A stretch of 64,000 nucleotides of DNA from Saccharum officinarum (GCA_020631735.1 CM036168.1:100584036-100648035), one strand, 5' to 3'; counted from the stretch's first letter, positions 20,910 through 33,449 are shown. The notes: generated by a model from the sequence alone, not told the origin. Translations and numbers: made by a program.

Positions 20910-21214
20910 TAGTTGTATGGGAACCAAATAAGTTTTAGTAAATCATGGCTAGAATTAACGATATAGAGTTTTTTTTGCTGTAAAACAAAATTTTGATGAT
21001 ACAGTAAGCACATTATCAGCCACATTAAACTACTTTGTATAACTTATGGGTCCGTTGCGTTCAGCTGTCATTAACAGCCCTCTGCTGGTGGTTGCTAGTA
21101 CTGTTCGTCTGTTCTACAGAAACTCGTGTCGTGAGAGAGAACGCAACCTGCAGCAATGGCAGTGGCAAGTATATGTAGCTACGTATTTATACCTACGTAT
21201 ATATTGCCAATCTT
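20910..21214. other. Non-coding left flank of the LINE
   Basis: No gene is supported. The open frame that crosses this stretch into the LINE is fortuitous, because its first about 55 codons lie outside the element. The last 16 bases (21199-21214, atatattgccaatctt) are the left copy of the LINE target duplication. Confidence 0.6.
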
Positions 21215-23313
21215 GTAGGGTTAAACAACCTAGGATTGTAAGAACAAAGTGGTGGAAATTGGAAGGGGAGTCAGCAAAGGTCTTCAAGGAAAGAGTTATT
21301 GAAGAGGGCCCTTGGCAGGATGAAGGGGATGCAAACGACATGTGGGAGAAGATGGCAACTTGCGTTCGGAAGATTGCTTCAGAGGTGCTTGGAGTGACCA
21401 AAGGGGATAGATGCGATTCAAAAGACACTTGGTGGTGGAATGAAGATGTGCAAAAGGCTATTAAGGAAAAGAAGGAATGCTATAAACGCTTGTACCATGA
21501 CAGGTGTGCCGACAACATAGAGAAGTACAAGGTGGCAAAGAAGACTGCAAAACGAGCGGTGAGCGAAGCAAAGGGACGGGCATACGAGGGTCTGTACCAA
21601 CGTTTGAGTACGAAGGAAGGAGAGAAGGACATCTATAGGATGGCTAGGGCTCGTGATAGGAAGACAAGAGACTTCAACCAAGTCAAGTGCATTAAGGATG
21701 AGAGAGAGCAGCTCTTGGTGAAGCAGGATGAGATTAGGCATAGATGGCGAGAGTATTTCGATAAGCTTTTCAATGGTGAGAATGAGAACACCACCGTCCA
21801 GTTGGACGACTCTTTTGATGACACCAATAGGCGCTTCGTGCGGCGGATCCAAGAATCGGAGGTCAGAGAAGCTCTAAAAAGGATGAAAGGGGGTAAAGCA
21901 ATGGGCCCTGATGGTATTCCAATCAAGGTGTGGAGATGTCTCGGAGATATAGCTATAGTATGGCTAACTAAGGTGTTCAACAATATCTATCGATCGAACA
22001 AGATGCCTGAGGAGTGGAGAAGAAGCATATTGGTACCAATCTACAAGAACAAGGGAGACATCCAAAGTTGTACTAATTATCGGGGAATCAAGTTGATGAG
22101 CCACACCATGAAGCTGTGGGAGAGAGTCATAGAGCATCGCTTGCGAGGAACAACGCGGGTATCCATGAACCAATTTGGTTTCATGCCCGGAAGGTCAACT
22201 ATAGAAGCAATCTTCTTAATTAGACAAGTTATGGAGCGGTTTAGAGAACAGAAGAAGGACCTACACATGATTTTTATTGATTTGGAGAAGGCTTATGACA
22301 AGATACCAAGGAATGTTATGTGGTGGGCTTTGGACAAGCATAAAGTCCCAGCAAAGTATGTTACCCTCATTAAGGACATGTATAACGATGCTGTGACTAG
22401 TGTTCGAACAAATGGTGGTAACACAGACTACTTCCCGATTAAGATTGGGCTTCATCAAGGGTCAGCCTTGAGCCCATATCTCTTTGCCTTAGTAATGGAT
22501 GTGGTTACAAGGGACATCCAAGGAGATATCCCTTGGTGTATGCTGTTCGCCGATGATGTAGTGTTAGTTGATGAAAGCCGAGCGGGGGTAAATAGGAAAC
22601 TAGAATTGTGACGGCAGACCCTTGAGTCTAAAGGTTTTAGAGTAAGCAGAACTAAAACCGAATACATGAGATGCGACTTTGGCACTGCTGCACAGGAGGA
22701 GGGAGACGTGAGTCTGGAAGGTCAAGTAGTGCCTAGGAAAGATACCTTTCGGTATCTGGGATCGATGCTACAAAGGGATGGAGATATTGATGCGGACGTT
22801 AGCCATAGAATCCAAGCAGGGTGGATGAAGTGGCGCCAAGCTTCTGGCATTCTCTGTGACAAGAGGATACCACAAAAGCTAAAAGGCAAGTTTTATAGAA
22901 CAGCGATTAGACCCGCTATGTTGTACGGAGCAGAATGCTGGCCCACAAAGAGAAGACATGTCCAACAACTGAGTGTTGCAGAAATGCGTATGTTGCGTTG
23001 GATTTGTGGTCACACAAGGATGGACCGAGTGCGAAATGATGATATTCGTGATCGTCTAGGGGTAGCACCTATCGAAGAGAAGCTTGTCCAACATCGGTTG
23101 AGGTGGTTTGGCCATTTACAAAGGAGACCTCCAGAGACACCAGTGCATTATGGAGTTCTAAGTCAAGATAATAAGGTGAGGAGAGGCAGAGGAAGGCCAA
23201 AGTTGACTTGGGAAGAGACAATAAAAAGAGATTTGAAAGAATGGGATATACCTAGAGACCTATGTCTGAATAGGAGTGCTTGGAAAACGGCTATTGACGT
23301 TCCTGAACCGTAA
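21215..23313 (+). pseudogene. LINE reverse transcriptase (5'-truncated, one nonsense codon)
   Basis: The product would be the reverse transcriptase of a non-LTR element. It carries GGKAMGPDGIPIKVW, LVPIYKNKGD, NYRGIKL, NQFGFMPGRST, MIFIDLEKAYDKIP, GLHQGSALSPYLF and the catalytic FADDVVL (about 22546-22566). A stop TGA at 22609-22611 splits the frame where a Trp codon (TGG) would fit. The same frame resumes and runs to 23313 with the RTE C-terminal region (AMLYGAECW, RWICGHTR, RWFGHLQRR, RRGRGRPKLTW). Only the endonuclease is absent. Apart from that nonsense codon, no frameshift is seen. Confidence 0.9.
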
Positions 23314-23392
23314 CTGACGGTGTTTGTTGGGTCTCAACTCTAGCCTACCCCAACTTGCTTGGGACTGACAGGCTTGGTTGTTGTTGTTGTTG
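21215..23392 (+). mobile_element. RTE-type LINE, 5'-truncated, with 16-bp target duplication
   Basis: A reverse transcriptase ORF is followed by a short 3' UTR ending CTTGGGACTGACAGGC and then TTG repeats (about 23377-23392), as in plant RTE elements. The 16-bp sequence atatattgccaatctt stands on both sides (21199-21214 and 23393-23408), so the insertion is precise and 2,178 bp long. The endonuclease domain is missing, as expected from 5' truncation during target-primed reverse transcription. Confidence 0.9.
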
Positions 23393-23536
23393 ATATATTG
23401 CCAATCTTTCGTGACAGGATACGTAGCTGTCATTGCCTGACAGCCCGTACAGAGGACATTTCAGCAAAAACCACACACCGCGGGCTGTCAGGTTATCTCA
23501 GCCCCTGGCTCACCATGGTTGCATGAATCAATTATA

Positions 23537-23775
23537 GGTCTTGTTTGGATGCACACAAAAGTTAGAATTTTTTCACTCTCTCTATCACATCAATTTTTAG
23601 CTGCTTGCATAGAGTATTAAATATAGGTAAAAAAACAACTAAATACACAGTTTAGTTGGAAATCACGAGATGAATCTTTTGAGCCTAGTTGGTCTACGAT
23701 TAGACAATATTTGTCAAATAAGACGAAAGTGGCACTATTTATCAGGTTCAAAAAATTTGCAAACTAAACCAGGCC
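23537..23775. mobile_element. Tourist-like MITE (copy A)
   Basis: The termini are GGTCTTGTTTGG and CTAAACCAGGCC, in the GGCC(T/C)TGTTTAG family found repeatedly in this window. The 3-bp flanks are ATA (23534-23536 and 23776-23778). Superfamily (PIF/Harbinger) is inferred from the 3-bp duplications and TTA flanks of sister copies. Confidence 0.75.
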
Positions 23776-23778
23776 ATA

Positions 23779-24033
23779 GGTTGTGTTTATTTCCATTGAA
23801 AAGTGCACTATGCAAAAAAAAGATTCCTCGTCACATCAAACTTGCGATACATGCATGGAGTACTAAATGTGGATAAAACCAAAAACTAATTGCACAGTTT
23901 GGTTGTACTTTGCGAGACGAACGTTTTGAGCCTAATTAGTCAACGGTTGGACAATTATTACCAAATACAAACGAATGCTACAGTATCGCTACAGTAAATT
24001 TTGTCACTTCAGATTTGGTAACTAAACACGGCC
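23779..24033. mobile_element. Tourist-like MITE (copy B), abutting copy A
   Basis: The termini are GGTTGTGTTTATTT and AACTAAACACGGCC. The flanks are ATA at 23776-23778 (shared with copy A) and 24034-24036. It has the family's internal motifs (CATGCATGGAGTACTAAATG, TTTTGAGCCTAATTAGTC). Confidence 0.75.
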
Positions 24034-24204
24034 ATACTGTATTTGCTGCTCCTCCAGCAGATGTCTGACTGAATCATATATCTATTCAATCAAGAAGAAA
24101 GATGCAGCTTGATCTCTAGTACCATTTTTTAGTTCATTTCCTACTCTCACAAGAATTAATTGACTGCATACCACCACTAATAAACAGCTATCTCCACATC
24201 TTAG

Positions 24205-24325
24205 CTCGTTCATTTCGCTAAAAAGTCATGACTGAAAGTACTATTTACTAATTTATTATAAAAAAATAATATTCTAAATAAAAAAATATAAGCTAAAAAT
24301 ACGAATTACAGGACGAACGAACGAG
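24205..24325. mobile_element. Small foldback element
   Basis: The 121-bp element starts CTCGTTCATTTCGCTAAAAA and ends ACGAACGAACGAG. It resembles the element at 42001-42112 in its GTTCGTTTCGCTAAA end. No target duplication was identified, so the superfamily is not assigned. Confidence 0.45.
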
Positions 24326-24488
24326 GGGTCCTCCAGAGTCCCCAGCACCATTTGTGAGCTGTAACAAACACCGCCGCGTCATGCTAATACCATGGGCCCC
24401 AAACCTATCATCATCCACTGACCAACGCTTACCTGCTACTGACAGTTCCAGCACGCCTTCCACATGGCGCTGCCTGCCTCTTTCTGCG

Positions 24489-25660
24489 CTACAGTTTCCT
24501 TACCCCGAACCGCCTGTCTCTGCTCTGGAAGGAGACCAGTGCCTCGAGGTAGTCAGCCTCTCCGAAGTCGGGCCACAGCGTGTCCGTGAAGAAGAGCTCC
24601 GCGTACGCCGACTGCCAAAGCAGGAAGTTGCTCAGCCGCAGCTCGCCGCTGGTTCTGATGAGCAGGTCGGGGTAACGAGGGAGCTCGTTGGCATGGCTCG
24701 TCTCGAGCTCATCGGCGAACAGCGATTCGTCGATGTCCTCCGGCTTGAGCAGCTTGTCGTGCACCTTCTGTGCAAGGTTCCGGCACGCTTGCACTATGTC
24801 CCTCCGCCCGCTGTAGCCGATTGCCAGTGCCAGGTCGAGCTGGCAGTTATTCCGTGTGGCCTCCTCGGCTTCTCTCGCGGTCTTCTGAAGAGAAACCGGC
24901 AGTCTTGAGGAGTCGCCGATTACACGTAGCCGAATTCCTTCCCTGTAAAATGTGAAGACCAAAACCTAATGATATATCATCACGGGCTAGCAATTCAGAA
25001 TACATCGAGGACAACAAAAATTCCGTCGTATCTACTACAATAGCAACTCTAGTTGTGAGGTTTACTGCCAGCTCCATAAAGTGTTCAAATGCATCTGCAT
25101 CTTATCAGGAATGCCAGTACAGACCAAATGTGAGGCTATTAACTGACGGCGCAAATGCATACCTCAAAAATTCAGCTACGCTTTCGCGGATCGCTCGCTC
25201 AAACTGCCCCATCAATAATTCCACTTCCACCTGCGAATTGGCAAAAGGAGCCGTGAAGCTCGTCCGAGGCAAAGAAGGCGACGGCGCGCGGCGGGGGAGG
25301 GAAGCATACCTTGGGCCGGCTCCAGTTCTCGTGGGAGAAGGCGAAGGCGGTGAGCGCGCGGACGCCCCAGGCGCGGGAGAGCCGCACCACCTCCTCCAGC
25401 GCGCGGCGCCCGGCATCGTGCCCGGCCGCGGACGGCAGCCCGCGCGCGCGTGCCCACCGCGAGTTCCCGTCCATCACCACAGCCACGTGCCGCGGCAGCG
25501 ACTCCGCTCGCAGCCCGCCCGGTTGGAGCGCAGCCTCGGCCGCCGGTACCGCTGCCGGGGTCGCGCCGGCTCGCGGGCATGGCAATGGCAATAGAAGCGT
25601 GCGGCGGGAAGGGGCGAGTAGCTGACTTGTAGCAGCTGGGGAGTGGTGGGAGAACAGCAT
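24489..25660 (-). CDS. cis-prenyltransferase (undecaprenyl/dehydrodolichyl diphosphate synthase family), 3 exons
   Basis: It condenses isopentenyl diphosphate onto an allylic primer with cis stereochemistry to make polyprenyl diphosphates. Exons are 25660-25310, 25230-25163 and 24942-24489. Both introns are GT-AG and the joined frame gives 290 residues. Motifs: [17 protein letters not shown] (catalytic Asp64), [13 protein letters not shown] (about 104-116), IGYSGRRDI (about 181-189), and [20 protein letters not shown] followed by [15 protein letters not shown] (about 232-266), the five conserved regions of the family. Residues 1-35 are Ser/Arg/Pro-rich without acidic residues and could be a plastid transit peptide (inference). 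The start ATG 25660 is the first in frame. Product chain length cannot be told from sequence. A long plus-strand ORF opposite exon 1 is a shadow. Confidence 0.93.
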
Positions 25661-26331
25661 GGGAGCTCTCGTTTTGGACCTCCTGGTGGTGTCGGGTTGG
25701 GTCTTCTTGGCTCAAACTTCTCCAGCACCACAGCTCAAAAATCACCCGCGGCAGCGCTGCTATGCCTTGCCCAGTGCGCCGAACGACTTGGAGACCGGAG
25801 ACTTCAGAATACGAGAATACAATAAACATAGATTAAGAACCTACAAAAACAAGCAGCGCTCTACCTTCAACGATAGGGAAGAGAGGCAGAGAGCTGCTTC
25901 CAAGAAGGCGATGCGTGCGTCAATAACTATTTTTCAAAGACCTCCATCTCCATGCCACCTTTCAAGAAAATGAATACATCCATGCCAGTACTCCACAGCC
26001 AAAAAAATTCAGCCTGATCGGAACAGCTTGCTGCAGCAGCCAAGCCTCAGCCGGCACACTGGCACAGCCATTTGAAAAGGGCAGCCGAGCAGGATGACAC
26101 GGAAATGCCACGTCTTCACTGTTCAAAGATATTTAACGCAACGCACGCAAGAAGACACAGACAAAATAGTCTCTCCTTTACGCGCATAACAGCAAACACA
26201 GGATTTGATATAGATTTAGTTAGATTTGATATTAATTGACTCCTCATCAAATGCATTCTTTTGGTACACAAAGGGAGTACTTCTTTACCACGTGTGCACT
26301 GTTGAACGAGGTGGGGATGAAAAGCTACCTG

Positions 26332-26573
26332 CGCCTCGTTTAGATCGAAAGTTTTTTCAACTCTAGCTGCGGTAGCACTTTCGTTTTGTATTTGGCAATT
26401 AGTGTTCAATTATAAACTAATTAGGATTAAAAAATTTGTCTCGTGATTTACTACCAAATTGTGCAATTAGTTATTTTTTCTACCAACATTTAATGCTCCA
26501 TGTATGCGTTCAAAAATTGATGTGATAGAGAGAGTGCAAAAACTTGGAATTTGGGTGGCATCTAAACAATGCC
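26332..26573. mobile_element. Tourist-like MITE (copy C)
   Basis: The termini are GCCTCGTTTAGATC and CATCTAAACAATGCC. The flanks are CTG (26329-26331 and 26574-26576). The empty site is preserved at about 33653-33660 (GCTACCTGGCTACC). Confidence 0.8.
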
Positions 26574-26617
26574 CTGGCTAGCACCTCATATCTATTTGCA
26601 AATTGGAGTCCAACCTA

Positions 26618-26860
26618 GGCCTTGTTTAGATCCTAAAAATTTTTGGAAAAAATTTCTGTAGCATTTTTCGTTGTTATTTGGCAGAATTTATCCAACTATG
26701 GACTAACTAGGAATAAAAGATTCATCTCGATATTTATAGATAAATGTGCAATTAGTTATTTTTTTACCTACATTTAATGCTCCTTGCATGCGTCCAAAGA
26801 TTCGATGTGACGGGTACTATACAAAATTTTTTAGGTATTTTTGGCAATCTAAACAAGGCC
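26618..26860. mobile_element. Tourist-like MITE (copy D)
   Basis: The termini are perfect, GGCCTTGTTTAGAT and ATCTAAACAAGGCC. The flanks are CTA (26615-26617 and 26861-26863). The empty site is at about 33690-33700 (CAACCTATGGCATAC). Confidence 0.85.
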
Positions 26861-26986
26861 CTAGTATGGCATACATTCGTTGTGTCCTTTTCTCATTCTC
26901 CCTTTCCTTTCCCCAAAACTGTACTTTGCCAAGATAGAAAAGGATATCAATCACACATATCACGCCTGAAAAATCATATGCATTTA

Positions 26987-27588
26987 GGGGCCCTTTGGAT
27001 TGCAGAGGAAACAAGGGAATTTTGGAGGATTGAGATTCCTGAGGATTGATTCCTGTGTGGCCCTTTGGTTCACATGAAAATGGAAGGAAAAATTCCATGG
27101 GATTACTTTCCTATGACTCAATTTCACAGGAATGCTAACATGAGGTGAGACTTCATGGAAAAAATCCCGGCGCGAAACAAAATCCTTCCCGCGTGACGCT
27201 CGGCCTGTTAGCGCCGCTTTTTCACGGTGGCGGACTAGTGGTGCTGTCTGGCTTCTACGACTTTGGGTCCCACTCATCCAAACCAACGAGAAAAAAGGGA
27301 GGCCTCTCCCCATAGCTGCGCCACGTGTGGCTGCCGTCCCCGTTGCGGGCCACACAAGGCCGACCTCATCCGCAACCACTTCTGATGATGACCATTGGAC
27401 TTCAGATGCTAGTCAAGATACAGTGTATTTTTCCTGTACATTCCTGCGTTTCACCTGTGAGTGGGCAAAGGGTCTGCTGGATATTTTCCTGTGGATTTAA
27501 TTCCTATAGGATGAGAGCAACTTGCCATCTTAAATCCTACATTTTTTCTATTCCTCTTCTTTTCCTATCCTATGTTCCAAAGGAGCCC
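26987..27588. mobile_element. Tourist-like element, GGGGCCCTTTGG family (copy H)
   Basis: The 602-bp element has termini GGGGCCCTTTGGATTG and TTCCAAAGGAGCCC and flanks TTA (26984-26986 and 27589-27591). The empty site is at about 33810-33822 (TATGCATTTAACAGTTC). No transposase is encoded. Confidence 0.85.
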
Positions 27589-29281
27589 TTAACAGTTCAC
27601 ATCTAACACTAACGACCCCTTTGGTTCACGGGTGAACCATAGGAATTTCATAGGATTTCATTTCCTAAGGAATATTTCCTATCCTGTCCTTTGGTTGATG
27701 TGAAAACCCAAGGAAGTTTTCCATAGGATTGCAATCCTATAGCTGATTCCGTAGGAAAAAAAAGCAAGATGTCAGACCTCTTGGAAACGATCCTGGCGCG
27801 AAAGGCAATCGCTCGCGGGCTCCGTTCAGGTTTGTTCGTGCTCGGCCCAGTACTTTCCTTTGCGGCATGACTTTCCTCTCCGTCACGGGCCATAGCAGCA
27901 GGCACCAGGTGACGTCCGTCCGCTGTGTTCGTCACGCGGGGCTCGTCCTCACCGGCGACCGCACGCCTGCCCCATCGCTGGCAGGCCACCGCCACCTGCT
28001 CGACATGTCCTGGCCCAAAGCAGGTGAGGCCCGGATCCGTGGCGCAAGAGGCCTGCAGCGGTGGTGGAGAAGGAGAAAGGAGGAGGGAGGAGGGAGGGGA
28101 GGCTGCAGCCGGCCACTGAGCGGAGGCGGACCTCCGGGCGCCACCTGGGGCCGTGCCTGTGCTCATGGCAGAGCTGCTCCACAGCGATGTTGTTGAAGGG
28201 CTGCGGTGGGCTCATGGTGTCCGGGCATGGGAGAGGATGAGGTGTGGAAGAGGATAAGATGGGGGTGTGGAGAGGGAGAGGGAAGAGGAGACTGTCATAG
28301 TCTCCGGCCAAGTTCCGCTAGGCGGTTCTGGGCGGCCAACTAGGCGGGACTAGTCGCTAGGCGAAGGCCTTCGTCGCGACTAGGGGGGTAGGCGGTGACC
28401 TGGGCGCTAGGCGGAGCTAGGCGGCGTGGAAGCGGCGTTAGGCGGCGTGGAGGCGCGCGAGGTGGCGCGGAGGCGGACGCGCGCGTGGGCCCACGGAAAA
28501 TTGGCCCCGCCTGCGGGCGCGCGTGAGTTCCCGCGCCGATTCCGCGTGCGCGTGGTGATTTCCCGCGCTCGATGGTGCTCGCGCGGTCGCGAATCGTGAA
28601 ATTAGAGGATAAGAGGGAGAGATAGAGCTACCTGGCGGACATTTGCTCGTCCCCGTCATTCGAGCTCCTCTCCGTCGGCGCCGGACCTGCTCGACCCCGC
28701 CAGCCCGCCGTCCCCGCTCGTGGCCGTCGGAGGAAAGGTGCTCTTCCCCGTCGGTCGCCGGTCTTGTCTTCGGTCTTCCCCACCTGGAAGCTGCTCCCCG
28801 CCGGTCTCGTCTTCCCTGCTTGGAAGCACCTTCCCGCTGGCCACCGGTCTCCTCTTCCCCGTCTGGAAGCTACTCCCCGCTTGCTCCTCTTCCCTGGTCA
28901 CCAAGGTCAGTTCCCCTCGTCTGCTCCTCTCCCCTCCGACAGCAGCTCCCCTCCCCTGCTCCTCTCCCTCCCCTGTTACTTTCCCCTGCTCTGTACTCTG
29001 TCTCTGTGAATAAGAATGCCTGATCTGTAGTTCTGTACTCTGAAAATAAGAAGATAGGAATGCCTGATATGTACTCTGTTATTGCCTTAATACTAGTGTT
29101 ACTCTGTTAGATAGGAATGAATAGATAGGAATGCTTGATCTGATCTCTGAATCCCTGTAAATGCCTGGTGTTGGATCTCTGAATGTCTGAATGTTAGATT
29201 TGAACTCTGAATGCAAGACAATGAAACTGATTTGAACTTGTAATGCTTGCTCATTGTCTTGTGATCTTGTCTAAATGTAGG

Positions 29282-31829
29282 ATGGCGACCTCTGAGGAAG
29301 CACCCGCTGAGGCAACAAATGCAAGTCTCCTGAAAAGGAATCCGGATGATATTGGATGGGAATATGGGGTTCTGATTCTTCCTAACAACAAGGACAAAGT
29401 GAGGTGCAAGTTCTGTAAGAAGGAGATGAGTGGTGGGATTCATAGGTTGAAGGAGCATATCGCTCATGATGGAAAGAATTGCAGAAAATGCTCGGCTAAA
29501 ACACCGGAGGCTCTGGAGGCTAGAAAGAAGTGCAAGAAAGCACTAGATGATGCAAAAAGGAAGAGGGAGGAGAAGACTGTTCGTGACATAGAACTTAGGC
29601 AGGAAGTTGAAGTTTCTAGGGTCCAACAGTCACAACAGTCAGATGAGGTAACTTGTGTTGGAAGTTCAGAGCCGCACAAGTTAGGACCCATTGACAAATG
29701 GACTCGTGCTATTGATCCTAAAGCTATCAAGTCTGAATCTTTGAAGCAACAACAGCTGAACAAGGAACTTTGGAAAGAAAGAAGAAATGAGGTGTACAAG
29801 TATATTTCTAAATGGGTCTATAATCATGGTAAATTGTGTTTATACTATTCTCATTCTATATTGGAAAATGTTGTTATTGCTGTCCTGATCACTAATTAGG
29901 CTTCTTTGTTTGAACATTGGCAGCAATCCCTTTCAATGCATGTGACAATGATGATTTCACGCAAATGTGTGAAGTAATTGGACAGTTTGGCCCAGGATTT
30001 GTACCTCTAGGTCAAGATTTACTGCGAGAGAGATTGCTAGATGAAGAATATGCAAGAACCAAGAGTTTGCTGCAGGAACGTGAAGCCGAGAAGATAAAAA
30101 ATGGGTGCTCCCTTATGACTGATGCTTGGTCAGATAGGAAGAGGAGCATAATGAATGTGTGCACTAATTGTGCTGATGGAACCACCTTCATTGGCTCAAA
30201 AGAGATGTCAGCTGTGTCACACACAAGTGAAGTCATCTTTGAACTAGTAGACCAAGCAATTGAAGACATTGGTCCAGAAAATATGGTGCAAGTAGTGACT
30301 GACAATGCCTCTAACAACATGGGAGCAAAGAAGCTATTGGAGGAGAAGAGACCAAATATATTTTGGACCTCTTGTGCAGCTCACACAATCAACTTGATGT
30401 TGCAAGGAATTGGCAATATGCCTCAGTTCAAGAAAGTGGTTGACAAAGCAAAGGCATTTACCATATTTGTCTATAACCACACAAGAACATTGGAGTGCAC
30501 GAGACACTTCACAGAGGGGAAAGAGGTAGTAAGGTCAGGAGTGACTAGGTTTGCATCAAACTTTCTCACTTTGAACAATATGCAAGAGAAGAAGGACCAG
30601 TTAAGGAAGATGGTGGTTAATAGTAGGTGGGACACCTTGAGGGAAGTGAAATCAAAGAAAGGAAAAGAGGCAACAAAAACTATATTGAGTGCAGCCTTTT
30701 GGAGGGATGTGAAGCTAACAATAGTTGTTTTTGAGCCATTGGTCAAAGTCCTTCGTTTGGTTGATGGGGATGTGAAGCCATCCATGGGTTTTGTCTATGG
30801 CGAGCTACTAAAGGCAAAGAGAGAGGTCAAAGAGGCCTTGGGCAATAGTGAGGATCGATTCAAGGATGTCATGGCTGTTATTGAGAAGAAGATGAATGGA
30901 AGACTTGATTCTCCATTGCATTTGACAGCTTATTTGCTGAATCCACACTATAACTATAGTAACCCAGCAATCTTTGAAGAGCCAAAAATAACAGAAGGGT
31001 TTATAGCTTGTGTTGAGAAATTTTATTACTATGATGAGGACAAACAACATCAGGCTGCCAACATTGAACTGAAAAAGTTTTAGAATAGAGAAGGACCATT
31101 TGACAAGAAGCTTGCAAAGAATTTTCAGAACTTTGATTATAACCTAGGTAGAGGTACTAGTTATTACATGGCTGTTTGCTGTTTTCATCTAACATAAAAC
31201 ATAGTAACATGGCTGTTTTTAACTTTTATTTTATTTCAGCATCATGGTGGCGGCTGTATGGAACTGAAACACCAGCTTTACAGAAGATGGCTACAAGGAT
31301 CTTATCCTTGTGTTCAAGATCTTCTGGTTGTGAAAGAAATTGGAGTGGATTTAAAGGGGTTAGTACCTATCTGATATATATTTCAGCAGCCTTCTAATTC
31401 AATTGTAGAACTGAGAATGCTATTATATTTATTTTATAGGTACACACTAAGAAGAGAAATAGGCTTATTACAGTCCGCCTTGAAAAGTTGGTCTTTATTC
31501 AATTCAACTCCAGGCTGCTTAACATAAGAGAAAGGATTAAGTCAAAGAAAATCACTGATGTTCTCTTGTCTAGTGATACAAGTGAAGCTCAAGGTTTTCT
31601 CCAAGAGGGTGGAGATGATTGTGCATTAATTGTCTTTAGAGATGAGGAAGATGAGGATGAGATGGAAGGTACAGGGATACATTGGTCTGTTATTGGAGAG
31701 GCAGTGGGAGCAGAAGAACAGCTTCAGCCGCGTAGAAGTGTAAGAGTGAGGGAGCTCTATGAAGAAGAAGAGTTTGAGTCTGAAAAAGAAGAGTTTGATG
31801 AAGATGATGATTATATGGAACCCTATTGA
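29282..31829 (+). pseudogene. hAT transposase (BED finger, DUF659-type core, hAT dimerisation domain), one nonsense codon
   Basis: Four exons can be read: 29282-29828, 29924-31147, 31240-31358 and 31440-31829. All introns are GT-AG and the joined frame is 760 codons. A CCAAT-less leader ends in TGTAG just before the ATG, so an upstream intron is likely. The BED-type zinc finger is CKFCKKEMSGGIHRLKEH; the two core Asp regions are LMTDAWSDRKRSIMN and VTDNASNNMGAKKLL; then WTSCAAHTINLML, and the C-terminal hAT motif CERNWSGFKG followed by HTKKRNRL. The tail is very acidic. The single defect is TAG at 31081-31083, where a Gln codon would fit. Such transposases cut and paste the element and act in the nucleus. 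Confidence 0.92.
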
Positions 31830-32312
31830 AGAAGGAATATGATCTGCTAGTGAAGCCTTTTGTACCATGTCATGGTCATGGTCTTATCTGTTATCTCTTA
31901 AGAACTGCAGTTGTGTGACTTTGTTTGTGTGTGCCTTTTTTTGGTTTGTTTGTGATTTGTGAGAACTAAGAACTAAGAACTATGTGTCTGTGCTATAGTT
32001 TATTTATAAATTGTGTTGTGCACTTGTATTGTTGTCCTACCCACTTGTTTGTGCTTTAAATTTTGTGATTACTAGCTGCTGATATGGTCTGCACATGGAT
32101 GGGAGGTGGCTGAAATCATTCAGATAAGTGACAACTTGGTGTTTTTTTATGAACAACTTGCTGTATATGTATTGCTATATATATTATATAACCTATATAT
32201 AAAACTTGGTGATTACTAGCTAGGAACATGAAAGAATAAGCCAGCAAAGAATCAGGTAAGTCTACTAGCCCTCTTTTTATATTTATTGTAACCTATATAT
32301 TCAGAATTATTG

Positions 32313-32419
<107 letters not shown>

Positions 32420-33209
32420 CTGAATTGTCAAAACGCCTAGGAAAACGCCTAAAATCGCCTAGGCGCAATTACTCCCGACTAGTCTCTAAGCTGAGGGTCA
32501 CCGCCTAGAATCCGCCTAGCGCCTAGCGAAACTATGGTCTCCGGCGCCGTAGTGGCCACTGCCGAGGAGCACGGACCTGCACACACCGAAGCTTGCGGCG
32601 CACCCAAGGATGGTTGGCTGCCGACGAAACTACCATGGATTAGTAGATCAACACCTGGGGAGCACAGATCTGGGTTTGGCTTGAGCTGATTTGGGCTCGG
32701 TTGGCAGATCAGCTTGGGGGAGGAGCGGCGGCGGCGACGGCGGGTGGAGGGGGCAGGACGGGTGGGAGACATCCTTTTTGCAGCACTACTCCTTTCTACA
32801 TTCTTTCCTGAGGGGTGTTGCTAAAGGGCTTTCCTATATTTACTGTTCCTATAGGATTAGACAAGTGATGCACTTCAATTCCTATGATTTTCCTATTCCT
32901 ACCCTTTTCCTACCCTGTGTTCCAAACGGGTCCTAAAATTGACATGGTCCTTGAAAGAGAGCTGCTTCCAAGAAGGCGATGCGTCAATACCTATTTTTTA
33001 AAGACCTCCATGCCGCCTTTCAACGAAAAGAAGACCCAGGCCAGTACTCCACAGCCAAAAAATCAGCCTGATCTGAACAGCTTGCTCCAGCAGCACTGCC
33101 ACTGCTGTAGCAGTCAGCCCGTTCGTCAGCCGGCACAGCCATTTGAAAAGGGCAGCCGAGCAGGAAGACACAGACAAAATGCCACGTAATCACTGTTCAA
33201 AGATATTTA

Positions 33210-33449
33210 GGCCGCGTTTACTCATGCATACCCAAAATATTTTCTCTTCCACCCGTCACATCGAATCTTTAGACGCATGCATGAAGCATTAAATGTAGGT
33301 AAAAAAAATAACTAATTGTATAGTTTGTCTGTAAAGTTCGAAACGAATCTTTTGAGTCTAATTAATCCATGGTTGGACAAATTTTACCAAATAACAACGA
33401 AAAGTGCTACAGTAACTTTTCACCCAAATTTTTTCAACTAAACACAGCC
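33210..33449. mobile_element. Tourist-like MITE (copy E)
   Basis: The termini are GGCCGCGTTTACTC and CAACTAAACACAGCC. The flanks are TTA (33207-33209 and 33450-33452). The empty site is at about 26132-26140 (AGATATTTAACGCAACG) in the other copy of the duplication. Confidence 0.85.

Noticed and set aside
21046..21214. N-terminal extension of the LINE ORF
   Set aside because: It lies outside the 16-bp target duplication, so it is host DNA that happens to be in frame.
25055..25973. Plus-strand ORFs opposite the cis-prenyltransferase first exon
   Set aside because: Shadows of a GC-rich exon. The minus strand has family motifs and splice sites; the plus strand has none.
27867..29013. ORFs in the GC-rich parts of the Tourist-like element and the hAT leader
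   Set aside because: Present in several frames on both strands, low complexity, no recognisable domain.
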